64,000 bases of DNA, from assembly GCF_014202975.1 (NCBI RefSeq), contig NZ_JACHHZ010000003.1, positions 620,001 to 684,000 of the forward strand. The letters are read 5' to 3'. Both the position numbers and the translations under genes were made by a program. Shown piece after piece: positions 1 through 8,330 of this stretch. The stretch is from Povalibacter uvarum. Lineage in GTDB: Bacteria > Pseudomonadota > Gammaproteobacteria > Steroidobacterales > Steroidobacteraceae. How positions within the stretch are numbered: the first letter of the stretch is position 1; each line of letters opens with the position of its first letter. The notes below the pieces were generated by a model that was given only the letters and a program-made list of their open reading frames with translations, made no database searches and was not told the origin of the DNA.

Positions 1-822
1 GCGCGGCGCCTCGATCCATGTCTCGATGGGTGTCGTGCCCGCCAGAATCCACTCGCCGTTCTCGTCGTCGTAAGACTTGAAGTAAACAGTGGCGCCCGGC
101 TGCGAGACCAACGGTCGCATCGGAACGATGATCTTTCGCCACAGTGCCTCGAAGGCCGGGTCCTCGCGGACGCGATCCATTCTGCTTGCTCGCGAAAGCA
201 CGAACGCCGCGCTGTACTGATCCTTGGCTACTAGCGCGGCGATCTCTGACATCGCCTTTACATCCTTTGCGCGCTGTTGGGAGCTCAGATGCGTAAAGAC
301 GAAATAACTCGCACCCACCGCCAACACTGCGGCTGCGGCAAGCCCGATGGTCCACTTCGACCGCCGACGCTGGGGCTCCCCGGCGGTGTCCGTTGAAGTG
401 GGCGAGGGCGGTTCCGGACTTTCCTGGATCTCCGGCGCCGTTTGTCCCGGTTCTGCGACCCCGACCTGTGCCTTGGGAGTGCCTGCCAGTTCCGTTAGCC
501 GATAGCCGACCCGCGCGATCGTTTCGATCGAGAAGCCGCCGTGCGCTTCCGCCAGGCGCCGGATTCTGGCGATGCAACGGTTGATTGCATCCTCACCGAC
601 GACGCGACCGGCCCAGCACTCATCGATGAGTTGATCGCGTGAGACGACCTGGCCCCGGCGGCGCGCCAGGACGACGAGCACCTGCATCACCCTCGGTTCG
701 AGGACTTCCCGGCTGTCGCCGGCTACGACCTCCCGGGACGAAGGCCGGATCAGCAAGTCGCCGAGCGTGAAGTCGGGTTCACCTGCCAGATCCACCGAAA
801 ACGGCCCCTGATCGGCGCTCAT
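1..822 (-). CDS. Winged-helix (CadC/ToxR-like) transmembrane transcriptional regulator, truncated at the window edge
   Basis: The reading frame is open from a start at 822 (MSADQG; an alternative ATG lies at 828) to base 1, so only the first 274 codons are here. Residues about 10-110 form an OmpR-type winged helix, with the typical stretch RVMQVLVVLARRRGQVVSRD, then INRCIARIRRL and the wing IETIARVGYRL. A Pro/Ser/Thr-rich linker follows, then one membrane segment (TIGLAAAAVLAVGASYF, about residues 158-175) and the start of a periplasmic domain. CadC/ToxR proteins of this layout sense signals across the membrane and bind promoter DNA directly. It is divergent from the cytochrome genes at 1039, which are plausible targets. 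The C-terminal sensor domain is outside the window, so the ligand cannot be guessed. Confidence 0.85.
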   Translation of the reverse strand, partial: MSADQGPFSVDLAGEPDFTLGDLLIRPSSREVVAGDSREVLEPRVMQVLVVLARRRGQVVSRDQLIDECWAGRVVGEDAINRCIARIRRLAEAHGGFSIETIARVGYRLTELAGTPKAQVGVAEPGQTAPEIQESPEPPSPTSTDTAGEPQRRRSKWTIGLAAAAVLAVGASYFVFTHLSSQQRAKDVKAMSEIAALVAKDQYSAAFVLSRASRMDRVREDPAFEALWRKIIVPMRPLVSQPGATVYFKSYDDENGEWILAGTTPIETWIEAPR

Positions 823-1038
823 CGGCATTCCATCGGCGATTCATCAGGCACTGATCCTGTCCGGCGCGGCGCTGAAGCGGTGTCATGGCCCCGCGATCGC
901 ACCCCGGTGTCGGTCGCACAGATCCGCCTCGGGCAGGGTGGCAGTGGCATCGCTGAAGGCTCCGGCCATGTTTTTCGGAGCATAACGCGAACCCTGCTGC
1001 ACCTGCGATTGGCGCCACGTTGGTCCGGTGAGTACGTC

Positions 1039-2097
1039 ATGTTGCGAGCCTTTCCATCCCTGATCATCGCGGCGATCGCGCTGCCCGGCATCTTGTTGCA
1101 TTCGGCACTCGCGGAGGCCGCGGACCCGCTGCCGAGGCATCTTCACGAGACGGGGCTGTTTGCGGATGCGGGGACGACGATCGACGCGAGGAACCTCCCA
1201 TTCGCACCGCAGTATCCGCTCTGGTCGGACGGCGCACGCAAGCGTCGATGGATCCATCTGCCGCCGGGCAGTGCGATCGACGCATCGCGGCCCGATGCAT
1301 GGGAGTTCCCGGTCGGGACCCGGCTGTGGAAAGAGTTCTCGCTCGGGCGCCCCATCGAAACCCGCTTCATCGAGCGGCTGGCCGACGGCACCTGGCGATT
1401 CGCCGCGTATGTTTGGAACGAAGCGGGCACGGAAGCAACGCTCGCTCCGCGCGAAGGCATGTCGCTCAGCGTGCCGATGGCGCCGCAGGGTCGCTACTCG
1501 ATACCCGCAAGCGACGATTGTCGCGCGTGTCACGAAGGCGCGGCTGTTCCCGTGCTGGGCTTCAGTGCGTTGCAGTTGTCGTCAGACCGTGACCCGCTCG
1601 CACCGCACACCGAAGCACACACGGGGATCAGTGTCGCCGATTTCGTCAGGCGCGGTCTGATTCGGAATGCGCCCGCTGCACTGATCGACGATCCACCCCG
1701 CATCGCAGCCACTTCTCCAGTGGAGCGCGCTGCGCTCGGCTACCTGCATGGCAACTGCGCGCACTGTCACAACGACAGCGGCGCACCCGCACCGGTCGAT
1801 CTGGTGCTAGCGCAGAGCGCAGGCGATCCGGCGAGCACGCAGCGCGTACTGCACTCGATGATCGGCGGGGCTGTGCGCTTTCGTGGTCACGGGCTGGGAA
1901 ACGATGCCACGTTGATCGCTGTGGGCAACCCACAGTCGAGCGTGCTCATCGCGCGCATGCGTTCGCGCAATCCGAACACACAGATGCCGCCGATAGGAAC
2001 GCAGGCGGCGGATATCGAAGCGCTCGCCCTGATCGAGCGCTGGATCGCCGAGAAATCTCTTTCAACACCATCCCCATCACAGGAGACGAAGCCATGA
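1039..2097 (+). CDS. Exported diheme c-type cytochrome-like protein (SO2930/HNE_0200 family)
   Basis: The ATG at 1039 begins a signal peptide ([20 protein letters not shown]), which favours it over the longer frame from 880. The mature protein has two heme-binding motifs, CRACH (residues 161-165) and CAHCH (240-244). The family hallmarks PLWSDGA near residue 60 and [11 protein letters not shown] follow the N-terminus, and a QMPPIGTQ motif before the end could supply an axial Met. Length is 352 residues. Members of this family are periplasmic proteins of unknown role, often beside other cytochromes, as here: the stop overlaps the start of the next cytochrome gene (ATGA). Heme attachment is a firm reading; the redox partner is unknown. 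Confidence 0.8.
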   Translation: MLRAFPSLIIAAIALPGILLHSALAEAADPLPRHLHETGLFADAGTTIDARNLPFAPQYPLWSDGARKRRWIHLPPGSAIDASRPDAWEFPVGTRLWKEFSLGRPIETRFIERLADGTWRFAAYVWNEAGTEATLAPREGMSLSVPMAPQGRYSIPASDDCRACHEGAAVPVLGFSALQLSSDRDPLAPHTEAHTGISVADFVRRGLIRNAPAALIDDPPRIAATSPVERAALGYLHGNCAHCHNDSGAPAPVDLVLAQSAGDPASTQRVLHSMIGGAVRFRGHGLGNDATLIAVGNPQSSVLIARMRSRNPNTQMPPIGTQAADIEALALIERWIAEKSLSTPSPSQETKP

Positions 2098-2666
2098 ATC
2101 GATCACGCTCTATAACATTGATTGTTCTTGCCATCGCCGCATCCGCCAGCGACACGGCGTCCGCGGAAGAGAAAGCCGCCGACACACTCGCGCGTGGCAA
2201 ATATCTCGTGACCGTTGCCGGCTGCAACGACTGCCACACGCCGTGGAAGGTCGGGCCGGCCGGCCCTGAGCCGGACATGAGTCGCATGCTGTCCGGTCAC
2301 CCCGAGAGCATCGCCATAAGCGCGCCGGCGACGGCTGTCGGTCAGTGGATTGCCGCGGCGAACACGACGAACACTGCTCACTCGGGTCCGTGGGGAGTCA
2401 GCTTCACCGCGAACCTCACGCCGGATGCTGAAACCGGTCTCGGCAAGTGGACGCAGAGCACATTCACGCAGACGATCCGCACGGGGCGTCACATGGGGCG
2501 CGGGCGAAAAATCCTGCCGCCGATGCCGATCCCGATGTACAGGAACTTCACGGACGAAGATCTCGCGGCGATGTTCACCTACCTGCAGAGTATTCCGGCG
2601 ATCAAGAATCGCGTGCCGGAGCCGTTGTCGCCGGCGGTTGCGAGCGCGGCAGCGACGTCAGAGTAA
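2094..2666 (+). CDS. Exported monoheme cytochrome c
   Basis: A 190-residue protein with an N-terminal signal peptide ending near ASA-EEK and one heme-binding motif, CNDCH (residues 44-48), followed by HTPW. The C-terminal part LPPMPIPMYRNFTDEDLAAM contains candidate axial methionines and ends in the usual c-type helix (MFTYLQSIP). This resembles the cytochrome subunits that accompany membrane or periplasmic dehydrogenases. The start overlaps the stop of the upstream diheme protein (ATGA), so the two are probably co-translated and may pass electrons to one another. The partner dehydrogenase is not identifiable nearby. Confidence 0.85.
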   Translation: MNRSRSITLIVLAIAASASDTASAEEKAADTLARGKYLVTVAGCNDCHTPWKVGPAGPEPDMSRMLSGHPESIAISAPATAVGQWIAAANTTNTAHSGPWGVSFTANLTPDAETGLGKWTQSTFTQTIRTGRHMGRGRKILPPMPIPMYRNFTDEDLAAMFTYLQSIPAIKNRVPEPLSPAVASAAATSE

Positions 2667-2692
2667 TTGGCGGGCGAGGCAATGAAATCTGC

Positions 2693-2725
2693 AGCGCGCG
2701 GCAAGCAGGAGGTTTGCCGCGCGCT
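2693..2725. terminator. Perfect 12-bp hairpin between convergent genes
   Basis: The arms AGCGCGCGGCAA and TTGCCGCGCGCT pair perfectly around a 9-nt loop. The element lies in the 80-bp gap between the cytochrome gene and the convergent FAD oxidoreductase, so it may stop transcription from both sides. There is no U-tract. Confidence 0.6.
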
Positions 2726-2746
2726 CGAGTGTGGGTGACTGTAGGT

Positions 2747-4108
2747 TCAGAATTCCTTCTCAGCTTCGGAGTGCGCACGCAGCGTGTCTTTCTGAAAGAA
2801 CTTCGCCCACGTATTGGCCAGTGAGAACAGCATCGGTTTGCCGATGATCTTCCCCAGGCTGCTGGGCAGCGCGAAAGCGCGGTGATTGGAGAAGTAGTTG
2901 AAGTACTTCTTGTAGTCCTCCGTCGCATCGCCCAGGACATTTCTCGCTGCGAAGCTGCCGCAGAACGTCGCCCAGGGAATTCCGACGCAGCCCAGGATGA
3001 AACGCACGTGTTCCTGGCCGGGTGGTCGTGCAATCACCGGCAGCAGATCTCTCGTCATGTCGATCTGGCCGGGCCAGAACTGCATGAAGGAGAGCGTCTT
3101 CAGTTCGGGGAAGTGACTCTGAAAATCCTTGATGACCCGCCTGATGATGCCGGGATTGTTATAGGCGTCCGTCAGAAACGTGGTGACCGGCGTTCCGCCG
3201 CCCAGCAACAGGCGGTTGTCGGCCGTCAGCCGAAAATACGAATATACGAGTTTCGAATCCCAGCACTGCATCTGCTCGCCTGACGGAAAGAGAATGCGCA
3301 GTTCCTTGTCGGTGAGCGGTTCAGTGACGCTCAGGAACGTCTGCGCATGGAACGCTTCGTCCGCGAACGGGCTGATGGAGCTGGTCAGTTTGTCCACGGC
3401 GATGATGATGCTGTCCGCGGTGACACTGCCCCCGTGCGTATACGCTGTGTGGCCTTCCAGCCGTTCCATGGCAGTGCTCTCGAAGATCTGCATGCCGTTG
3501 TCGACGAGCAGGTCCTTGATGCCCTGCAGACAAGCCAGCGGGTTGACGCCGTATGTGCCGCCGTACCGCACACCCGCCGCATACCCCTGCGCGCCCAGTA
3601 TCCCTTTGAGTTGCGTTTCGTCGTACGCGCGCTGATCGGAGAAGCCGACGCTTTCACGACATTCGATTTCCGAGGCCACGGCGTCTTTGCCGCCAGAGCC
3701 GAGGCCGAGGAACAGAGAGTCCTGCTTGAGCAATCCGCACTGGATATCGTGCTTCTTGATGGTGTCGACAAGTCGTTCGATGCCCCGCAAGGGCGCATCC
3801 CAGATCTCGCCCGCTGCCTTAGTGCCGTAGCGGCGAACCAATTGATGAAGTTCGAGCTCACTGTCCGGAGTGAGAAAGCCCGCGCTTCGCCCCGAAGAGC
3901 TGCCGCCGACGATGTTCTTCTCGATCAGGACGACCTTCAGCCCCTGGGCCAGGAACTCCGCGGCGGCGCTGATGCCGCTGAATCCTCCGCCGACGATCAG
4001 GACGTCGCATTTGATGTCTTTCGTCAGGGGCGGACAGTACTTGTGCCCCTTGATCATGAGGGTGGTGATCCACCAGTTCTGGTTGATGATTCGGGGTTTC
4101 GCGGGCAC
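2747..4108 (-). CDS. FAD-dependent amine/amino-acid oxidoreductase (DAO family)
   Basis: The protein carries an N-terminal dinucleotide-binding motif (CDVLIVGGGFSGISAAAEFL) and the FAD-contacting stretch GGSSSGRSAGFLTPDSE, both typical of the D-amino-acid-oxidase fold and of gamma-glutamylputrescine oxidoreductase-like enzymes. The C-terminal FILGCVGIPWATFCG fits the FAD-closing segment. I favour a GTG start at 4108 because AAGG sits about six bases upstream; the frame stays open to 4216 and a later ATG exists at 4057. From 4108 the product is 453 residues, normal for the family. There is no signal peptide. The substrate is not evident and neighbours do not form an obvious catabolic operon. 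Confidence 0.8.
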   Translation of the reverse strand: MPAKPRIINQNWWITTLMIKGHKYCPPLTKDIKCDVLIVGGGFSGISAAAEFLAQGLKVVLIEKNIVGGSSSGRSAGFLTPDSELELHQLVRRYGTKAAGEIWDAPLRGIERLVDTIKKHDIQCGLLKQDSLFLGLGSGGKDAVASEIECRESVGFSDQRAYDETQLKGILGAQGYAAGVRYGGTYGVNPLACLQGIKDLLVDNGMQIFESTAMERLEGHTAYTHGGSVTADSIIIAVDKLTSSISPFADEAFHAQTFLSVTEPLTDKELRILFPSGEQMQCWDSKLVYSYFRLTADNRLLLGGGTPVTTFLTDAYNNPGIIRRVIKDFQSHFPELKTLSFMQFWPGQIDMTRDLLPVIARPPGQEHVRFILGCVGIPWATFCGSFAARNVLGDATEDYKKYFNYFSNHRAFALPSSLGKIIGKPMLFSLANTWAKFFQKDTLRAHSEAEKEF

Positions 4109-4398
4109 GTCGCACCTTGTTGTCGTTTTCCGCCGGACGCACTGACTATTAAGCGTTCTGCTTCTCCGTGTGAGTACGTAGTAAGGGAAGGTGCGGGGCA
4201 GGGGGCGCGTGGGCAACGTCAGACCCGCTAGCGGAGGCCCTTCGATAGATCGCGTCGGACGAGGTTCGCGCCGATGCGATGATCCTTGATGCCGAAGCCA
4301 GCACGACCCGCATGACGGGTAACAGGTACGGCAGGATCAGCCACGTACCTGGGCGAAGTATTGAGCTGTCGTGCTGTGCCGTCCGGCGGAGCCCGCGG
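4109..4398. other. Intergenic stretch without a recognised gene
   Basis: About 290 bases separate the start of the FAD oxidoreductase from the end of the next minus-strand gene. The reading frames here are short or are upstream extensions of the oxidoreductase frame. It presumably holds the oxidoreductase promoter, but no clear promoter boxes or strong inverted repeat stood out. Confidence 0.4.
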
Positions 4399-4938
4399 CT
4401 ACGGTCCCCAGGTGCCCTGCATGGATGAGAAGCCGGCATCGAGCAATTGCCTGCGGGCCTGGAGCCAGGAATTGACGAAGCTCTTCTGCGCACCGCTCGT
4501 CGGACGCTTGACGCCCTTGCTGGCCTCGTCGACCGCAATGCGCATGGCGTTGTTGTCTTCCTGTCGAAAGACAGCCGGCAACAGGAAGTCGAACTGTTCC
4601 CGTACGGGAGTGCGATTGCTGGACGTAGCAATCCGCTTGAGGAAGTTCATCTGCTGCGCTGCCTGGCGCTGCTCGCGGTACCAGTCGATCATGCCGCTCA
4701 GTTGCGGATTCTTCGGCGGCAGCAGCTCGTCGCAGTTGATGCGGTAGGGCGCGTTCGGCGAGCAGAACAGGTCGTAGATGGCGATGGCCTTCTTCTTGCT
4801 CGGTGTCGTTCGATATTCCGATACGAGGAATTCGAAGACGTAATCCGTCATGCCTTCCATGATGCACTTGTTCAGGAAGTTGATGCGCTCCGCGCCCCCT
4901 GCCAGTGCGTGCTTCGCGTACTTGCTTTGATGTGCCAT
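4399..4938 (-). CDS. Hypothetical protein, 179 residues
   Basis: I do not recognise this protein. The ATG at 4938 is preceded by GAGGAA about 11 bases upstream. The product is probably cytosolic and largely helical, with no signal peptide or membrane segment. It is rich in Lys, Gln and Asn and has stretches such as MIDWYREQRQAAQQMNFLKR and AVDEASKGVKRPTSGAQKSF. It contains two cysteines (CIMEG and LFCSP) and no recognisable metal site. Codon choice fits the rest of the window, which supports it being a real gene. It lies upstream of the FAD oxidoreductase on the same strand, but a 290-base gap makes an operon uncertain. Confidence 0.6.
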   Translation of the reverse strand: MAHQSKYAKHALAGGAERINFLNKCIMEGMTDYVFEFLVSEYRTTPSKKKAIAIYDLFCSPNAPYRINCDELLPPKNPQLSGMIDWYREQRQAAQQMNFLKRIATSSNRTPVREQFDFLLPAVFRQEDNNAMRIAVDEASKGVKRPTSGAQKSFVNSWLQARRQLLDAGFSSMQGTWGP

Positions 4939-5197
4939 AGGTAGGGGATTTCCTCATGGCGACGTTGCGCCGTCAACGAGCGGCAGTTGAAGTGCGTCAC
5001 GCTTGATGGATTTTTTCTGGCGCTGGCCCGGGCACGGGATTGATCGCGATCAGCCCTTACATAATGAACGCCGGCTCCTTCGGCAGATCAAAGTAGTCGC
5101 GTACATCTCGCGCGCGACCTTCATTCGTATCAGTCTGTGCTTGACCGGCTTCCCGATATCCGCTGCTATCCGGGAGGTCAAAGCTATCGGTCCCCTC

Positions 5198-6151
5198 ATG
5201 CCTAAAGGTTTCTACAGCCAGGGAGTCACTCTCCTCACCGATGGCAGCACCACCGTGCGTGACGTGAGGGCTGCGTTGCAGAAGCGCGGCTTCAACATCG
5301 CCAGGGAAACGGAAGGCTCGGAACACTGGCAGCTTGGCGGCGCGACGCTCGTGGTGCCGTATCGACCTGAGATCAATGGCTACGTCGCGGTCGATCTCGT
5401 GAATGAGAAGTGGCCGGATACGATGGGCGATCCTAAAGCGGACACGATGACGTTCGGCGCGTGGTCGATGGGACACTTCGGGCCTTGGGCGTATCCGCAC
5501 GGCTTGCGACGCGCGGGGCAGCACGCATGGGCGTGGGAGCCGGCGAGCAGCATTGCCGACGGACACGCTGGCTTCATTCGTATCCGGCTCAGCTATGCCT
5601 TCGGCGCAAATCAGGATGCGCCAGTGCTACCGGAGAACTACGACGCGCTCGATGAGCTCGACTTTGTCGGACGTATCGTGGTGGCTGCGCTGGAGGCGCC
5701 CGGTGTGCTCTGTTACTTCAATCCCAACGGCGAAGTGCTGAGGGACCGCGAGAGCTTCTCTGAAATGTGGAACGCCTGCGTTGCGGACAAAGTCATCGCG
5801 CTGCCGCTCTGGTCGAACATCCGCTTCTTCAACCTGGGGGAGCTGATGCTCATGGACACGGTGGGCAACGCTCAGTTCGATGCGATGGATATCGAAGCCA
5901 TCTTTCCCGAGAGCTACTCGCCGCAGGAGGTGGATGGGTATCTGCGCAACGTGACGCTCTACCTGATCGATTCCCGCCCGCGGTTCGAATCCGGCGAATC
6001 GATCGATGGCCCGGGCGAGCAGAACACATCGTGGACGCTCGAAGTGCTGGAAAGCGGTTTGACCAGTCCGCCAAGGCAGATCCTGCGCTTGTATCCGAAG
6101 CGGGATGCGGATGTAGTAAGACGGGCGGTCGCGGAAGTGGACCGGGAGTGA
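5198..6151 (+). CDS. Hypothetical cytosolic protein, possibly DUF4261-like
   Basis: The frame is open from 5003, but the coding character begins at the ATG at 5198 (MPKGFYSQGVTLLTDG). That gives a 317-residue product without signal peptide or membrane segments. Features include SEHWQLGGATLVVPYRPEI, a Trp/His/Gly-rich part (FGAWSMGHFGPWAYPHGLRR) and a later DAMDIEAIFPESYSPQEVDG segment. The general look (a domain that compares substrate-like surfaces, then a C-terminal alpha/beta part) reminds me of the uncharacterised DUF4261 proteins, but this is a weak match from memory. It is followed after two bases by the cupin gene, so the two are probably co-transcribed. Confidence 0.55.
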   Translation: MPKGFYSQGVTLLTDGSTTVRDVRAALQKRGFNIARETEGSEHWQLGGATLVVPYRPEINGYVAVDLVNEKWPDTMGDPKADTMTFGAWSMGHFGPWAYPHGLRRAGQHAWAWEPASSIADGHAGFIRIRLSYAFGANQDAPVLPENYDALDELDFVGRIVVAALEAPGVLCYFNPNGEVLRDRESFSEMWNACVADKVIALPLWSNIRFFNLGELMLMDTVGNAQFDAMDIEAIFPESYSPQEVDGYLRNVTLYLIDSRPRFESGESIDGPGEQNTSWTLEVLESGLTSPPRQILRLYPKRDADVVRRAVAEVDRE

Positions 6152-6153
6152 CC

Positions 6154-6621
6154 ATGAAGCACAAGATCGACATGAATCAGGTTTCGCGCGCGCAAGGTTC
6201 GGGCTATCCGGCGCCCTTCGATGAGCCCTGTCGCGAACGACTTCGACGTCGACTCGGCGATGCGGCCGGTCTCACGCAATTCGGAGTGAATCTGCTGACG
6301 CTGCCGCCAGGTGCATGGTCGAGTCAGAGACACTGGCACACGATCGAGGACGAATTTGTCTTTGTGCTGGACGGAGAGGTCGTGCTCGTAACCGATGCGG
6401 GCGAGGATCTTCTGAGCGCGGGCGATTGCGCTGGCTTCCCGGCGGGTGCACCCGACGGCCACCATTTGCAGAATCGATCAGCGCGTTCGGCAACCGTTCT
6501 CGAGGTCGGCACGCGTCGACCCGCGGATGACGAAGTTTTCTACTCAGATATCGATATGCATGCGCCCAAGGGTGATGTGGGTTATGCGCATCGGGACGGG
6601 CGGCCGTACCCGCGCAAATAG
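6154..6621 (+). CDS. Single-domain cupin protein
   Basis: A 155-residue protein beginning at the ATG at 6154, two bases after the previous stop. The core cupin motifs are visible: SSQRHWHTIEDEFVFVLDGE supplies the His/His/Glu metal ligands, and GDCAGFPAGAPDGHHLQNRS supplies the second conserved motif with its His. The C-terminal VGTRRPADDEVFYSDIDM is typical of small cupins annotated as dioxygenase-like or isomerase-like proteins of unknown substrate. No signal peptide is present, so it acts in the cytoplasm. A longer frame in the same register (from 5767) overlaps the upstream gene and is not needed. Confidence 0.8.
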   Translation: MKHKIDMNQVSRAQGSGYPAPFDEPCRERLRRRLGDAAGLTQFGVNLLTLPPGAWSSQRHWHTIEDEFVFVLDGEVVLVTDAGEDLLSAGDCAGFPAGAPDGHHLQNRSARSATVLEVGTRRPADDEVFYSDIDMHAPKGDVGYAHRDGRPYPRK

Positions 6622-6625
6622 CTCG

Positions 6626-7213
6626 TCAATCCTCGAAGCTCGAATTCACCGGTGACTTGGGCAGTGCCACCTCCGGAGGCCCGGAGGTGGTCAAGGGGAC
6701 GGTCCGATCGACGACTTCCAGGGCGAAGTCGTCTGCCCACACGGTTCCCGTGCCGAACAGGAAGAATCCGAATGCGATGTTCTTCGCGGCAGCCGGAACG
6801 TCCACAACGATCTCATACCGTCGCCATTGCGTCGTCCCGGTGACTGGGCGTGAATCCATGTTGTCGAACCCCATGACTTTTCGATCGGCGCCGTCGACTC
6901 GCAGCCACATCTGGGCACGATTCGCGTCCTTCGTCCGCATCACTGCCGAAAGACGAACCCGCGATCCCGCATAGCTTTCGGGGGAGACGTTCTGCATCAA
7001 CGTCCCGAATCCCGATGAGTCCCCCACGACCGATTTGATGTACGCCGCCTTGCCCCCGTCCGGGCGGGCAGAGGGATCCGTTCCGAACTCATAGTCCTTC
7101 GGCGCGTTTCCTGCGACGAACCAGCCGGCGGGAGTAGCCGCAACGGCTGAGCCCAATGCGGCTCCAAGAGAGCAGAGAACAGCCACTGCCGTGATTCGTT
7201 TCCAGAGCTTCAT
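6626..7213 (-). CDS. Exported beta-sandwich (carbohydrate-binding-like) protein
   Basis: The ATG at 7213 starts a clear signal peptide (RITAVAVLCSLGAALGSAVA); the frame upstream is non-coding in character. The mature part, about 170 residues, is a single beta-rich domain: GWFVAGNAPKDYEFGTD, then FGTLMQNVSPESYAGSRVRL, MWLRVDGADRKVMGFDNM and a final VWADDFALEVVD. This pattern matches galactose-binding-like folds that occur alone or fused to AraC regulators. It begins one base after the probable anti-sigma stop and four bases before the convergent cupin end. Its position as third gene of a sigma/anti-sigma operon suggests a periplasmic sensing or effector role; that is inference. Confidence 0.7.
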   Translation of the reverse strand: MKLWKRITAVAVLCSLGAALGSAVAATPAGWFVAGNAPKDYEFGTDPSARPDGGKAAYIKSVVGDSSGFGTLMQNVSPESYAGSRVRLSAVMRTKDANRAQMWLRVDGADRKVMGFDNMDSRPVTGTTQWRRYEIVVDVPAAAKNIAFGFFLFGTGTVWADDFALEVVDRTVPLTTSGPPEVALPKSPVNSSFED

Positions 7214-7214
7214 T

Positions 7215-7571
7215 TCAATCTTCCTCCGAGTTGTCTTCCATCCGAACAAAAAGTGAATCGCCTGGGCCCACACCCTCGGCCCCTGTTTGCCCCAGCAGGA
7301 AAGCGCGCGAGTTTCCTTCGATGAGGCCGAACGTATCCGTTGCACCGGTGACGATGACGTCGCGCTGCGTCCCTGCCTGATGCAGGCCGATCGCAATGAC
7401 CGCCGCCACGACGGAGGCCGCAAGTGCGTACCAGGTTCGCGCCGCCGCCTTCGGCCGGGTGCGGGCAACTGAGATACCGAGGATTCGCTCATCCACGGTC
7501 TCGTCGGGTACTTCCCGCGCAACGGTGCGGTATCGCGAGATGACGTCGTGTCCGTCTTCGGTTTCCTTCAT
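7215..7571 (-). CDS. Probable membrane anti-sigma factor
   Basis: A 118-residue protein whose start overlaps the stop of the ECF sigma gene (ATGA at 7568-7571). Residues 1-45 are charged and likely cytoplasmic (DVISRYRTVAREVPDETVDE). One membrane segment follows (WYALAASVVAAVIAIGLH, about residues 47-64), and then a short periplasmic tail. No zinc-binding HxxxCxxC motif is present, so it is not a ZAS-type anti-sigma. The assignment rests on coupling to the sigma gene and on topology. A different regulatory membrane role is possible. Confidence 0.6.
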   Translation of the reverse strand: MKETEDGHDVISRYRTVAREVPDETVDERILGISVARTRPKAAARTWYALAASVVAAVIAIGLHQAGTQRDVIVTGATDTFGLIEGNSRAFLLGQTGAEGVGPGDSLFVRMEDNSEED

Positions 7572-8176
7572 CTCCAGGTCCTCAGTTCGTGGCGAAGCCG
7601 GTTGAACGCGTATCGCAGCCGGCTCTTTGCCGTCTCGCTGCCAACGCCCGTCACCTCGGCGATCTCTGTCACGGTCAGGTCACCTTCCGCCTTCAGGAGA
7701 AAGGCTTCTCGCTGCTCGATTGGAAGCTGTTCCACTGCGTGCAACAGGGCCCGTCCCAACGACTCGTTCTCTGCGCTGCGATCCGGCTCATCACTCGATT
7801 GAGCCAGTGCGGTTGACTCTCCCAGGTCGGCCGATGCCTCGGTGTTCGATCCTTGCGTGCGCCCCTGCCGGCGGTGGTGCGCCAGCCGCTTCTGCGCGAT
7901 GCTGAACAGGAAGGTCACGAACCGCGCCGTGGCGACATACCGGGACCTGCCATCGATGATCGCGATCCAGGTCTCCTGGAAAACCTCGTCGGCGACCGAC
8001 TTGTCTCGCGCGATGCGCCGGATGAATCGGTGCAGGCGGCCGCGATGTCGCAGATACAGCGTACGAAAGGCTTCCTGATCGCCTTGTGCGTAGAGCTGCA
8101 TCAACGCCTCGTCCGATGGCCCCGTATCGGCTTGACGTTCTTTCAACAGGCCTTCTTCGACCGGCGCACTGGCCAC
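7568..8176 (-). CDS. ECF-type RNA polymerase sigma factor
   Basis: The protein has the two ECF domains: sigma-2 (DEALMQLYAQGDQEAFRTLY through VADEVFQETWIAIIDGRSRY and FVTFLFSIAQKRLAHHRRQG) and sigma-4 (AVEQLPIEQREAFLLKAEGD, then VTEIAEVTGVGSETAKSRLR as the helix-turn-helix). The sigma-2.2 acidic residues (A-D-E before VFQETW) are kept, as usual for factors controlled by an anti-sigma. Translation probably begins at GTG 8176, preceded by AAGGGA. It heads a compact operon with the anti-sigma and an exported beta-sandwich protein. Its target promoters cannot be read with certainty from one site. Confidence 0.9.
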   Translation of the reverse strand: MASAPVEEGLLKERQADTGPSDEALMQLYAQGDQEAFRTLYLRHRGRLHRFIRRIARDKSVADEVFQETWIAIIDGRSRYVATARFVTFLFSIAQKRLAHHRRQGRTQGSNTEASADLGESTALAQSSDEPDRSAENESLGRALLHAVEQLPIEQREAFLLKAEGDLTVTEIAEVTGVGSETAKSRLRYAFNRLRHELRTWR

Positions 8177-8330
8177 TGGATGTCCCTTCGTATTCGATCA
8201 ATGCTTGTTTATAGCGGCAGCGATCGGAACGGGGTTAAAAAGACTGTGAACAAATATTTCCCGCGCGAGTGTCGGCGGGCGGATCCCAGGCGTGTCCTTG
8301 GAGCGCAAGCCGGCGCACAGGAGATCAGGT

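Noticed and set aside
880-1038. Upstream start of the diheme cytochrome
   Set aside because: The 53 added residues are not hydrophobic and would bury the signal peptide that begins at 1039.
5767-6153. Upstream extension of the cupin frame
   Set aside because: It overlaps the upstream gene over nearly 390 bases. The ATG at 6154 gives a complete cupin with normal length.
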